Shown piece by piece: positions 10,877-22,410 of a DNA stretch of 64,000 bases; position 1 is the first letter of the stretch; every line of letters begins with the position of its first letter. Under the pieces are notes generated by a model that saw only the letters and a program-made list of their open reading frames with translations, made no database searches and was not told the DNA's origin. This DNA comes from Halichondria panicea (taxonomy: Eukaryota > Porifera > Demospongiae > Suberitida > Halichondriidae), in NCBI RefSeq assembly GCF_963675165.1, contig NC_087392.1, forward strand, positions 5,339,442-5,403,441, written 5' to 3'. Position numbers and translations under genes: made by a program.

Positions 10877-10940
10877 AGCTGCCAGCCAGGCCTCGTAGTT
10901 CAGGTCCACCATATACCCATCGATGTTAGTTTGGTTTGAC
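10877..10940 (-). other. 64-bp conserved exon-like block, copy 1 (copy 2 at 21851-21914)
   Basis: On the minus strand both copies read SNQT(N/D)IDGYMVDLNYEAWLAA with synonymous-looking differences. Both are preceded by a similar ACTATGCTGACAC followed by a GT splice-like donor. Each lies about 0.5 kb upstream of an NLR start (NLR1 here, NLR2 for the second). I do not recognise the protein. It may be an exon remnant of a gene that was carried along when the NLR module duplicated. Confidence 0.4.
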
Positions 10941-11051
10941 TTATAGTATATATCTTACGTGTCAGCATAGTAGAGTAATCTCCCTGCATGTGCATCTCTT
11001 GAATTGTTTGTCTACAAGGAATTTAAGAAATGGATGAGAGTTGCATGGATG

Positions 11052-11120
11052 TAGACTCGCAAGCGTCACTGTTGCAAGCAAACAACTGTTCACCTGCAAC
11101 AGTGACGGCTTGCGAGTCTA
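11052..11120. repeat. 69-bp near-perfect hairpin (miniature palindromic element)
   Basis: The arms TAGACTCGCAAGC(G)TCACTG and CAGTGACGGCTTGCGAGTCTA are reverse complements over about 24 bp with one asymmetry. They flank a loop of roughly 20 bp. No coding content. Confidence 0.7.
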
Positions 11121-11269
11121 GCATGAATGTACCATAAAGAAATGCATGATGTTCTGGGTATATTGGGTTATATTTTTAACAATCTCTTCATTGACCAGAA
11201 GCTGAACAAGTTAATCAAATCTATAGCAACGACAATCACAATGTTATAATGATAGTCATGTGACCAATG

Positions 11270-11508
11270 TTTGCCCACAGAGACAACAAACAGTACATTA
11301 CATGTGTAGCATTCATATAGCTGATTGAGCAACTCAGTAACAAGTTGTGCATTGTATACAAAGTTTGAGGTCAGTCAATAGAAAGTGAACTGTATTTTCT
11401 AATCTACAAACAATGTAAGTGCCAGCAAAGAAGACTTATACAAGCACTGTATGTGATTGTTCTTTATACATAGATCTACAGCTCATTGAATAAAGACATA
11501 CGAAAGCA
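11270..11508 (+). promoter_or_regulatory. Conserved 5' flank of NLR1
   Basis: Paralogous to 7920-8171 and 22200-22410. A TTCTTTATACATAGATCTACAG stretch could act as the 3' end of a 5'-UTR intron just before the conserved CTCATTGAATAAAGACA and the ATG. Confidence 0.45.
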
Positions 11509-11693
11509 ATGGATCTATCTCCATTGACACAAGGGGAACAAAAGAATGAACAGCCACAACAAGTGAGCAGTCACAGTCCGTCAGCTCAACACACTAGTTG
11601 GCCACCAACTGTTTACGGCCCACACTCCTCTCACACTATAACAGAACAATGTATCACTGTTTCAAATACCACTCAGATGACTACTAGCACTCA

Positions 11694-11949
11694 CACAGGA
11701 AAAATATCTAAATTTCCTATACTTTCAGGATAGTACAAAATTTCCTGTAGACTTTTCTTTATGAATCGTACACATGTCCTGAACTTCTTCAGGAATAGTA
11801 AAGGAAACTATACAGGAAACGTTGCACTATCCTTTGTAAGTAGGTTGCAGGACACTTGCAGGACACCTGCCATTTTTCAGGAAATGTGCAGATTTTATGG
11901 GCTGCACTGTAGCAGCACTGTAGCAGGAAATTTAAATATTTTCCCTGTG
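11694..11949. mobile_element. 256-bp DNA transposon with terminal inverted repeats in the NLR1 leader
   Basis: The ends CACAGGAAAAATATCTAAAT and (reverse complement) CACAGGGAAAATATTTAAAT are inverted repeats of about 25 bp. A TCA triplet at 11691-11693 is repeated at 11950-11952, and comparison with NLR0 shows the empty site. The 3-bp duplication and CAC termini would suit a CACTA-like or Harbinger-like element. It has no coding capacity. Confidence 0.75.
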
Positions 11950-14900
11950 TCATTCACAGTCAAATGCTCATTTCCAATCGTCCATTAGCGCTAACACTGA
12001 ACAAATAGAGGCCCGTCCTCAAGTTGATGATTGTCTGAGTGCTCCACCAGCTAAAAGGGTGCGTTCCGATAACCATGAACAGCTCAATTCTATAGCTACA
12101 AGTAAACATTCGTTGTCTACCGGAACCAGAAGCACTATAGCAAGTTCAAGTCAGACAACACCAGCTGGTAGTCAATACTTAGACTTCAATGAAATGTACC
12201 AAGAACTTTATGAAGTCAGCCCAAAATGGTACAACCTAGGCCTTGCACTGGGCCTTGCTCCACATATCCTCAATATCATTAAACACAATAATAAAGACGA
12301 CTGTGAAACCTGTTTAAGGGAAATCCTAGGACAACGATACGATGACACCACAAAGTCAATTATAACATGGGAAGAAATAGACAAAGCTTTAAGACAACCT
12401 ACTGTTCAAATGATTGCATTGGCTGATAAAATACAAGAAAAAATATCCATAAAAAGCCTATCAACAAGTAGCTCACAGCCTAGCAGTGACCCCACTACAG
12501 AATGTGTTGTGAGGTACACCAGCTTCGTCAAAGACAGGTACAAACAGTTGTTACCTTTTCCAGACGATTGGCCACCACCATTTAAAGATAAGTTTACAAA
12601 ACTAGCTCTAATAGAGAGAAAGAATGAGACGCGATTAACTCAAGCTAAACACCAACCATCAATCCAGTATGATTACGCTACTGGTAATGTGGACAATATT
12701 GTTGAGAGAAAGAAAGCGATCACACTAGAACAGATCTTCGAGCCTTTAAGTGGCGATTCCGAAATAGCTGCACCAAACAGGTACACTGTTTTAATGGACG
12801 GAGCCCCAGGAGTAGGCAAAACCACACTCAGCAGGAAGATATGCATTGATTGGGCACAAGGGAAGCTCATCAAGGACCACCACATTGTTATCCTCAAACC
12901 ACTAAGGGAACTAAGAGGTCACACAGCTGCCTCATTATCTGACCTATTAAACGCTGACGACTTTGAGCAACATGAAAAGGAGAAGATCGTCAAGCACATG
13001 AAAAGCACGTTTGGTTCGGGAGTCATATTCATCTTCGATGGTTTTGACGAGCTGAGTGGCGAGCAACGATCTGATAAGAAAACTATTTTCTGGGATATAA
13101 TTCGAGGGAATCGCCTATACAACTGTTCTGTGCTGGTTACATCACGCTCATACGCCTCAGGCCCACTACAGGATATCAACCGTGTCAATCGACATGTTGA
13201 AGTATTAGGATTCAAGAAAAGGATATTGAACATTGTATTAAGCAAAACGTTGCAGACAAGACAAAAGCAAAGAAGCTAATACAGATGCTGAAAGAGAGGT
13301 TGGATATTGTCTCCCTATGCTATATCCCTCTAAACTGCAGGATTGTTCTGTATGTCTACCAGCAACAAGATACCTTACCCAACACACTCACACAACTCTA
13401 TGAGATATTCATTTTGTACACACTTAAACACTACAAGAACAAAATATTTCAAGAACGAGAGCATGAAATTGACAATGACCAGATAGAACATGCTAATACT
13501 ATAACGACATTGCCAACTCAAGTTGTCAAGTGTCTAGACTACCTATCAGAAACTGCATTCACAGGAATGACTCAAGACAAACTGGTCTTTGAATATACAG
13601 AAGTCACTAAAGAAAGAGGTGCTTTGTCACTGGGACTGTTAAACCTAATAAAGTGTACGGGGGCTCATTATTATCATTTAACCATTCAAGAGTTTCTAGC
13701 AGCCAGACATCTCGCACTAACAAAGAGCAACAAAGACAAACTAGAGTTCTCTACATCCAAAATTGGTGATGATAGATTTAGAATGACTTTACTCTTTCTC
13801 TCTAGATTGACTCAACTTGATTTTCTTCCCATTGAACAAGCCTTCCCAGCTCAGAAATCAATAGACACTCGTGTGGAGCATAAATACAAAAACAAAACAA
13901 AATCTTTGCGAAAAGAAGAAAAATCTCGTTTCTTGTTCCTAGCCCATCTTCAATATGAAAGCAGACAAACAACACACAACTGGCTCATGCCCTGTCTAGT
14001 GACTAATTCACTCAACTTGTCAGAGCAGAGTCTCTCTCAGTTCGACTGCCTTGTCTTGGCCAACTTTCTCGCCCTAACTCCCAAAGATCACGTGTGGGAT
14101 GAGGTAAACTTGTCCCAGTGTGGTCTCACTAATGACCGCTTCAACACAATAATTACAAAGAAACATTCACAAAGACACGTTTCAGTATTGTGCTTAACTA
14201 AACTATTAGATGTCACTTCTAACAGAATCAATGCTGGGGATCTACATGTATTGATGCCACTATTATCAGTAGAGTCGAAGGTGGACAGTATTAGTATCCC
14301 ACACTACGAATCATGCACTGAGTTCAGGAAGTTAGAAGATGTTGCGAAAGGAATAAGGTATTTATATTTTGGTAAACACTCTACAGATCGCAATCAAACA
14401 GTGCTATCAAGTAGAGAGATGATCGTTTCCACACATTCAAAAATTTGCTCAGGAATTCTTACCAAATTTTTTGAGGTTATTCGACCTAAAGTTTTGAAAC
14501 GACTGTCACTGGCTGGCCCCAAAGCTTTTGAAGATTGCCCGGATTGTTCTGGCTCTGGAAATGAGGCTTGGGAAAGTGTTTGCAATATCATTAAAAATAG
14601 CAAGCATTTAGAATACCTTCAAATTCACAAGAGCCAGTTCCATTTATACGATATTGTACCACTAATGGTAGCTGTGCAAAACAAGAGAAACTTACGTACC
14701 TTACAAATACCAGGAAACAAAATAAGCCACGAAGGTTCTAATACAATTACGAAATAACTTGCCAGTGAATGTATATGTGCTCACATTTCAACATCTGATA
14801 AGGTTAAATTGACAATGTCAGTACACAAGGACAAACTAGTTTATTTTGATATTGAGTCACTTGACAAGTACATACAAGATGTTGACTCAGAGGATCTATT

Positions 14901-15587
14901 TATGCCCTTTATGCCCTTGCTAGAAGAAGATTTGTCATCGGAACTACATGGAGTATCTGTTACCACTAAATCAGTCGTGTCCAAGGCTCTACTGAGATCA
15001 ATAGGAAATAGCAAAACGGTGACTAGTTTAACATTAGCCAATCTTTCTAATGAGAAGCTCACAAAATGTGCTGGGGAATTTCAAGATATGCTTAAGAAGA
15101 CCAAGATTTTGCAAACACTGAAACTGGACTCGTGTGAACGAAATGACACATCTATCAAACAATTAGAGGATGGACTCTTACTCAATCCAACTGTGGCACT
15201 CAAGTTAGAACACTCTAGATGGGGAGACAGCAGCTACAAGTCTTGAAAGTAATATTAAGTGATAATTCAGAAAGTTTATTCCATGCTCTATCAGATAATC
15301 AAAGCTTGAGAGAACTCAGTATCAAGACTACTGGCAAGATGGCAACATTGTTGTTTCAAACACTCTCATCAACTTCCGTCACCACTTTAGACTTATCAAT
15401 GCCTTACAGAAGTGAAGAAGGATTTGGAAATGAGGGATCTTTAGCCTTTAAAGAGTACATGTACATTCATGGAAGAAAAGTGCTAACAGTTTGAGAGTTA
15501 CCGATTTTGGTTTAACAGAAGAAGCATTTAAGGGAATTACTTTTACAAAGGACTCTCCTTTGAGAGAACTTTCTATCAACTGTAATA

Positions 15588-16490
15588 AACTAGTGTTCAA
15601 GCTGGCGCTGTGCTAATGCCTCTCGCCATGTTTTTGCTTTCGCTGAAAAGTATTAGAGTGTTATATTAGTTTCTATAATGAATATTAAAGTTAGCTTATC
15701 TATATAAAGTCACTGAGAAGAAAATACTTATTTACATGCATCTATTGCTGTATTATGTGGCTTACCAGGACCTCAAGAAAGAATAAGAAAATTGATTCTT
15801 CCAGGATCTGTGTAGTTCAGTGTATATAATATCTAAGAAGAAAAGACCTGTGTACATGCATATTGTTATCTATATTGTTATTAGCCTCGATTCCAGGCCG
15901 CTAAGAGAGGTTTAGGCCTTGAGAAGGAGGCTATATTGTTATATGGTAGTGTTTTGTGGCTTACCAGGCCTTCAAGACAAAGATGATTCTGCCAGGAGGA
16001 TCTGGATCTGGATCTTGGATATTATTTCTCACACATGGGGAATGAGCGCGCATGCGCATTACATACACAGGAATAATTAAAGGGTGTGTCCAAAGAGATC
16101 AATTTTCACAAATGGCTACTGCTAGCTAGCTGTTACATTACACAGATATTTTCTGAGTATTGTAGCTAACAAAAAGCTAGCGCTTTAGTGCAAGGCCAAC
16201 TCATATGTTGAATAGAAAGTTTGTGCGGACAGATGATGCTATGAAAGATTCTGAAGAGACTGCAACAGCCTTCAATGTGAGTCAAACTAGCCATAACTCG
16301 AGAAAGAAGCTTTAATTTACTAATCCACGAATCAAAATCCAAGAGAACGTGGCTAGAAGCCTATAGAAGCTGTTAGCTTTCGTCGCATTGCAACCGTTGA
16401 GCAGTTACAGCTGGAACAGACACACACACAGACACACACACACACAGTCAGCTTTACCGTATCCCTCGTGCGGCTACGCCTCGAGGCATA
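15588..16490 (-). mobile_element. TATGCCTCG-family element, copy 2, inside the NLR1 LRR region
   Basis: Reverse-orientation copy of 5938-6781. The target repeat AATA is at 15584-15587 and 16491-16494. It interrupts the LRR coding sequence between LRELSIN and the block that in NLR2 reads GWTELFNGLCSSCITTLDVSG. It contains the 52-bp palindromic element at 15882-15933. Confidence 0.72.
15882..15933. mobile_element. 52-bp palindromic micro-element nested in a larger element
   Basis: Termini are TAGCCTC and GAGGCTA, with internal AGGCC / GGCCT pairing. A 9-bp direct repeat TATTGTTAT lies at 15873-15881 and 15934-15942. Copy 1 of the surrounding element (5938-6781) has the empty site with one TATTGTTAT. 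The 769-bp element at 37639-38407 shares the termini and the 9-bp duplication length. Confidence 0.7.
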
Positions 16491-17227
16491 AATAGAGAAA
16501 GGTTGGACAGAACTTTTCAATAGTCTTTGTTCATCACGCATCACCACACTAGACGTCAGTGGTAATAGCTTGAAAGGAGACGAGTGTTCCACAGCTTTGA
16601 AACGTCTACTCATCAACAACAAAACATTGACTGTTCTAAAAATAGGTCGTCTGTATGAGACAAATGATGACTTGGTTTGTTGTATTGCTGACGCTCTGTC
16701 ACAAAACTCGTTGAAGAAACTAACAATCAGCACCCACAACTTCATCTTAACTTTTAGTTATGCATGGACAAAACTATTTGAAAGTTTACATGAAAACACA
16801 ATGTTAAACACGCTAGACTGTAGTGAAGTTGAAGTCTACCGAAGCAATGAAGTCCCTAAATCTTTGTGTGAATTGCTAAAATACAATCAAAACCTTCAAA
16901 ATCTAAATATTGCCGATTGTTTCATTGAGCGTCATTTGAAAGAGTTTGCAATGGCACACATTCAGAGAAAATCTGTCCTAAATTTAACTGTTGAAAAATT
17001 GGAAGATCATTTAATGAAAGAGATCGAGGGACTTGAAACAGATACTGACAAGGAGTACAACATCAAAAACAAATAAAAAGTACCACTGTATATTTAGAGA
17101 CTGCTATAATAAAATGCTCAATATTAATTAAGGAAGACGTTCGTTAGAAATAAATAATAGTCACACTACGTTCATTAGAAATGTAGCATTGTAATAATAG
17201 TCATAATTATTATGTTTGTGATCATAC

Positions 17228-17612
17228 CTGTATTTTCATGAGGTGTGTGTATCGCAGTGAGTTCATGTTCTTGAGCATGTGTCCCTCGTCCAGTACAAGA
17301 CAGTCTAGAGAGAGCTTCCTAAAGAACTTCCTGTCCTCAGCCTGACCTATACACACATTGTACCTGCATGGGGACACAGAGATAGACCATAACTGAGGCA
17401 TTGAGTGAACAGATTCAACTGTGTGCATGAGATCTATAGCAGTTGTGTAGAAATGCTCACAGCAGATGCACACATTGTACCTACAGCTATGTAGGTCAGG
17501 TTAACACAAATGTCAACAGGTGGAACCACAGGATTAAACAAGTGCCAGAGTACAATATTAAATTAGTGACAGTACATATGTTGTGAGGATGACATCAAAG
17601 TTATCACGATTG
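17228..17612 (-). pseudogene. SMARCAD1-like fragment E2: exon i and broken exon h
   Basis: Exon i (17228-17363) is open with the DEGH box. Exon h starts at 17580 but its donor GT reads AT, and the exon stops after about 33 bp where NLR-derived sequence (17617 onward) begins. Its left neighbour, antisense, is NLR1, whose stop codon is 151 bp away. Confidence 0.78.
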
Positions 17613-17616
17613 GTTA

Positions 17617-18700
17617 TTTTGGATAAATAGATTCACAAAATCTCTGTGAAAACAAGAGAGATCTCGTTTCTTGTTCCTAGCCCATCTTCAATATGAAAGC
17701 CGACAAACAACCCACAACTGGCTCTTGCCCTGTCTGGTAACCAATTCACTCAATTTGTCAGAGATCAGTCTCTCTGTTCGACTGCCTTGTCTTAACCAAC
17801 TTTCTCGCCCTAACTCCCAAAGATCACGTGTGGGGTGAGATAAACTTGTCCCATTGCAGTCTCACTAATGACCGCTTCAAGACAATAATTAAAAAGAAAC
17901 ATTCACAAAGAGACATTCCAGTATTGTTCTTAACTAAACGATTAGAAGTCACTTCAAACAATATCACTGCTGAGGATCTACATGTATTGATGCCACTATT
18001 ATCAGAAGAGTCGAAGGTGGACAGCATTAGTATCCCACACCACGAATCATGCACTGAGTTAGGAGGTGCAATTGTGAAGGGATTAAAGAAATTAGTAAAT
18101 TTTTACACTCTACAGATCACAATCACACAGTGCTATCAAGTAGAGAGGTGATTGTTCCCACATATTTAAACATTTGCTCAGGAATTCTCGCCACAATTTT
18201 CAAGTTTATTAAACCTGCAGAGTTGAAACGACTATCACTGGCTGGCCCCAAAGCTTTTTAAGATTACACGGATTGTGTTTGCAATGTCATCAAAAATAGC
18301 AAGCATATACAACACCTTCAAATTCACAAGAGCCAGTGCCCTTTATACGATATTACAAACATTTGCAAAACAAGAGAAACCTGCGTTCATTACAAATACA
18401 TGGAAACAAAATAAGCCACGAGGGTTTAATACACTTACGAAATAACTTACCACTGAATGTACGTGCTCACATTTCAACATACGAATTAGCGATGTCAGTA
18501 CACAAAGACAAACTTGTTCATATTGATATTGAGTCACCTGATGGGTACATACAAAGTGTTGACTAAGAGGATCTATTTATACCCTTTATGCCCTTGCTAG
18601 AAGGAGATTTTCCATCAGAACTATACATGGAGTACGTGACTGTCCACTAAATCATTTGTGTCCAAGGCTCTACTCAGGTCAATAGGAAATAGCAACGTAG
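17617..18700 (+). pseudogene. NLR3: decayed LRR segment of another NLR
   Basis: It is colinear with NLR2 25,400-26,510: HLQYESRQTTHNWLLPCLVT, the WDEINLSQCGL-type repeat, DDLHVLMPLLSEESKVDSIS, and VHKDKLVHIDIESPD. Several frameshifts and small deletions break it. No leader, DEATH or NACHT is present. It is joined directly to the truncated exon h at its left end. Confidence 0.75.
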
Positions 18701-18715
18701 TATAAGAGCCAGAGT

Positions 18716-19479
18716 ATAGCTGAGTTAGTGCTAGCTCACCTTGTGATTCTATATGGTTTCTCTTGTCGTTCTATAGGAGTTCTTTTAAATAAGGAAGGTC
18801 AAATGCAACAATCTGTTCTTATCCTGCACTATGCAAAGCTGCCATTGCATAGAATCTACTTGTAGCTGAGTGAGTGCAGAACCTATCAATCTGCTTGAAG
18901 AATGCAGTGATTACATAAAAGCATTGATGCGTTTGATCTGTCATAATTACGCTGCCTAACCATTGCATGCTATACATACTCTGCGCATATATAGCAGGTA
19001 ATTTTTGAGGGGTAAAAAAAGTTCGTTCATCTCGATAACGGCGGTTTTCGTTAGTCAACATTTCATGCGTTCTGATCAACTTGCCCAGAATATTTTACCC
19101 CACCGTACAACTTGCACTGCATTCACTCTTTATAGAATAAGTCTCAGCATTGTTAAATTCATTCGTATAACAAATGTGACCTGAAAACTTGCATGCGTAT
19201 AATATGACTTGAGTTATATATTTTACATAAATTATAACTCTCGATAATAGCATAATTATGATGTGCAGTGACTGACTATCAAAGAATTTTGTACGTAAGG
19301 ATATAGGTATTTCGAATCTTCTCAGTACAGAGACAGAGCAGCACTCCTTCGATTCGTGAATGGATTGCTTATTGTTTTTTGATTTAAAAAAAGGATCTGC
19401 ATACACGATTTGTCACAATCTTTTCCTCAGTGTTTATTCTCGCATGCAATTATTTTGTATGATCTTGTTCTAGAGACCT
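18716..19479. other. Region with no recognised gene
   Basis: AT-rich intergenic sequence follows the NLR3 remnant. It contains no open frame with recognisable motifs. From 19480 the sequence repeats the 3' flank of the kinase-Kelch gene (also at 20885-21000, 34790-34900, 61070-61180). Confidence 0.4.
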
Positions 19480-19759
19480 ATTAATATGGTGATCCCTAAC
19501 CTGATCATCAATACCAGCTATACGCTAGGCTAATTACTTCAACTGAACGAGCAGTGACACTCAGTAAATAACTATGTTAAGAGTTGCATGATAACATAGC
19601 AGGTCAATTGACAACCATCTGGTACAATATTGAGGACAACACAATGTTTGAGGGACTGTGAACGGAAGCAATCTCTGCACATGAAACCACACCCACTGCC
19701 TCTCTTACGACTACTAGCCACAATCTCCCAACACACAACATTCCCCTGCAGGCACTCAT

Positions 19760-20232
19760 CATGTCGGCCCTGATTGACCCTGAGTGACCTCTCCACCATG
19801 CCCCTGTACAACGTCCACTGAGTCTCCGTCAGCTGACAATGCTCTGTACTGGACACCTTGGCCGGGAGCTGACTCAGCACTTGTGACTTGAGCCTCCGCA
19901 GTGTGAAGGGTGTCATGATCTGCTTGGCCTGTCTCACTTGCTCCTGGTAGTAGGCACTCGACTCGTCCACTCTCTGTGGAATGTGTGTGTGTGTATGTGG
20001 GGGGGGCAGTGTGTGTGTGTGTGGGGGGGGGGCAGTGTAGTAAGAACTGTGAACTGTACAGGGGAAAGCAGCAAATTTTGGCTTACAAATGTTTGTGAGC
20101 TGAAAAACACACCATAAGAATCTTTTAAAAGAGCTTTAGACAACCTAAATTCAAGTTCTGGTCATCCCAAATGACTAAAGGGCAACTTCCTATCGAATCA
20201 CTCACCCTAGCTTTAGAGAAGGTGATTCGGAT
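19760..20232 (-). pseudogene. SMARCAD1-like fragment E4: exon k and scrap of exon j
   Basis: Exon k (19760-19973) encodes RVDESSAYYQEQVRQAKQIM and TPFTLRRLKSQVLSQLPAKV, the region after motif III. Its donor has changed from GT to AT (the flanking sequence reads TCATCATG instead of TCACCATG). About 29 bp of exon j (20204-20232) remain before the sequence jumps into a Kelch fragment. Confidence 0.75.
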
Positions 20233-20233
20233 T

Positions 20234-20732
20234 TGAGCAGAGAATTGTAGTGGGTGGGGGATTTAGTGATTCAAAAACATTAAATACGGTCGAGATATTA
20301 AACACTGCTAACATGCGATGGTCTATTGTTAGCTCACTACCTGTGCCAACCAGTCACCCATCAACAACGATCTGTGGAGACTATGTGTATATACACCCAC
20401 GAACTAGTGATCAAGAGAAGTATTCAGTGTACAAATGCTCATTAAGACAACTAACTCAGTCTCAGCCAAGCTCAGCTATATGGGAGAAGATTGCCCCTTT
20501 GTCAGTTAGCTGGTCCTCTCTTGTTACCATCAATGGCCACCTGCTGGCAGTGGGTGGGCGGGACTCCAATAGAGATAAGACTAAGGACATATATCAGTAC
20601 AATAAGACATCATGGACTGTCATTAGTCAAACGTCAACACCTCGAGCAGCATGTCCGACTGCTGCCCTCCCTGGGAACAAACTGATGGTGGTGGGTGGAG
20701 ACAGAAAATGTGAAGTAATTACTTTTGTATAG
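20234..20732 (+). pseudogene. K4: C-terminal Kelch fragment of the kinase-Kelch family
   Basis: An open 160-codon stretch from 20250 matches the last four Kelch blades of K1/K3: NTVEILNTANMRWSIVSSLP, GDYVYIHPRT, LLAVGGRDSNRDKTKDIYQY, LMVVGGDRKCEVITFV. The kinase, coiled coil and first two blades are missing. The stop and 3' flank match the intact genes. It is fused upstream to exon j of the SMARCAD1-like gene. Confidence 0.8.
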
Positions 20733-21164
20733 TTCCTAACTTGTTCTTTGTGTCTTATTGTTAATTTTGATGAAAGTTGTGGTGAGCAATATAGATTTGG
20801 GAGATAAAAAGTTTATATTTGGGTGATTTTTGCTGTGCATGTGTTGTTAACATTACGTGAGATAGATTGAGATTAAAGCATTGGGAACTATTAATATGGT
20901 GATCCCTAACCTGATCATCAATACCAGCTATACGCTAGGCTAATTACTTCAACTGAACGAGCAGTACACTCAGTAAATAACTATGTTAAGAGTTGCATTA
21001 TTGCCAGTGCATTTCATACTGGCATGACTTTTCCTGAAATGTATGTGAGACACACTCTGTATGCCATAGAGAGCCGACAGATCGAACCTCTATAATAGGT
21101 GACGTGCACGAACGGCATGGTTATAGAGTGACCACAATAGCACACATATTAAAATACCTTAAAG

Positions 21165-21415
21165 GTGAAATATTTTTCGTGGATATTAATTTCTGCCATT
21201 TCTGCGAATGAGAGAAAATGTGTACTCGCAGATAATTAGAAAATGAAATAAATCTCATTAAAACCACTTGCGAGAAATTAGAAACGCTATGAAAACATTA
21301 ACATTAATTTCCTAACTTGAGCAAGATTTATAGCAGAATTTAATACCAGCAAAATGAGCTAAACAGTGAACGCAAACAAATCTACCTGTGAAAATATGTC
21401 ACCTTAATGTAACTA
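21165..21415. repeat. Interspersed AT-rich element, second copy of the JADE-intron repeat
   Basis: Reverse-complement relative of 3150-3345. The ends TTAAAGGTGAAATATT and AATATGTCACCTTAA pair imperfectly as inverted repeats. Non-coding. Confidence 0.55.
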
Positions 21416-21850
21416 TATGATTCTACCATACTATATTCTATAGACTCACTGCTTGAGTGTGAGGCAGCACTGCGTGTAGAGCAGGAGTAGTGAGGGTGTG
21501 AGAGGAGGCCCTCCTTGAAGAAGTGGTGCTTGCTTTGCTGCACTCTTCCAGAGCGTTTATATAGCAGGCGGTAGCAGGGGAGGACTGTAGGGGAGGACTG
21601 TAAATGGTATAGCTAGCAGCCTCAACACTTGTTTGGCTGCGAGTTATCAGTCGGTATACTTGTGCATGCAAAACAGTGAGAACAGGTATATATAAGTACA
21701 TGCAGGCTTGACTTGAGTGTTGAAATAGCAACTGTACAGTCTATAGAGTCTGGAGGGGGACTGGTTCACTCACTAAATTTCCTTCGAACACATACATAAT
21801 AATGTATCTGAATAGATAGAGTCATGTGGACATTATGTCTTCCTTATATC

Positions 21851-21914
21851 AGCTGCCAGCCAGGCCTCATAGTTCAGGTCCACCATATAACCATCAATGT
21901 CAGTTTGGTTTGAC
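21851..21914 (-). other. 64-bp conserved exon-like block, copy 2
   Basis: See 10877-10940. This copy lies about 0.5 kb before NLR2. Confidence 0.4.
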
Positions 21915-22199
21915 TAGTTAGCTCACGTGTCAGCATAGTACCAGTGCAGTGTACATCTAAACAAGAGAGCGTGATTATCGAGATGTATACATAAATTATG
22001 AACCATCAATAAATGTTGTAATGTTATGTGTATTGGGTAATACAATATTAAGTCATGCTATAAGCTCTCACACCGGCTCAAGCAGACAAAACCTGAACGT
22101 TTCCGTTGATGATAATATTCACGATGCTAATGATAGTCATTTGACTCAAGTGACCAATGTTTGTTTTGAGAAAACCATGGAAACGAAAAAGACACAGAC

Positions 22200-22410
22200 T
22201 TAATAATTATGTCTATATAGCCAATAGAACAAGTTAGGCACTGTACGAGTCAGCCAACCTGAATACAAAAGTTTATAGTGAACGTTCTCCAATCTACATG
22301 TACACAATGTAAGTACCAGCTACTAAAGACTTACAAGCTAGCGTGTGTATTACTTAATTGCTCTTTCCTTACAACTCAACAGCTATAGCTTGAGGAAACA
22401 TACGAAAGCA
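22200..22410 (+). promoter_or_regulatory. Conserved 5' flank of NLR2
   Basis: More diverged relative of the NLR0 and NLR1 flanks, ending CATACGAAAGCAATGGATCG. The ATG at 22411 is preferred over an upstream in-frame ATG at 22345 because only the downstream one aligns with the other NLR leaders. Confidence 0.45.

Larger units (their letters stand above)
11509..17076 (+). pseudogene. NLR1: DEATH-NACHT-LRR receptor, multiply disrupted
   Basis: The order matches sponge NLRs. A Gln/Ser leader (11509-12170) is followed by a DEATH domain (about 12170-12450; YLDFNEMYQELYEV, KWYNLGLALGLAPHIL, WEEIDKALRQPTV). The NACHT domain has Walker A GAPGVGKTT near 12800 and Walker B IFIFDGFDEL near 13030. LRRs run to 17076. 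Lesions: a 256-bp transposon (11694-11949), a 1-nt loss near 13217 (frame leaves at 13279), a frameshift near 14735, a deletion of about 110 bp near 15220, a 1-nt loss near 15490, and an 844-bp-family element at 15588-16490. The frame before and after the first transposon is compatible if it is removed. Intact family members would be cytosolic pattern-recognition receptors. As read, this copy is a pseudogene; some single-base changes could be assembly error. Confidence 0.88.

Noticed and set aside
22345-22410. Upstream in-frame ATG of NLR2 as the real start
   Set aside because: The 22 extra residues have no counterpart in NLR0 or NLR1; their common start aligns with 22411.
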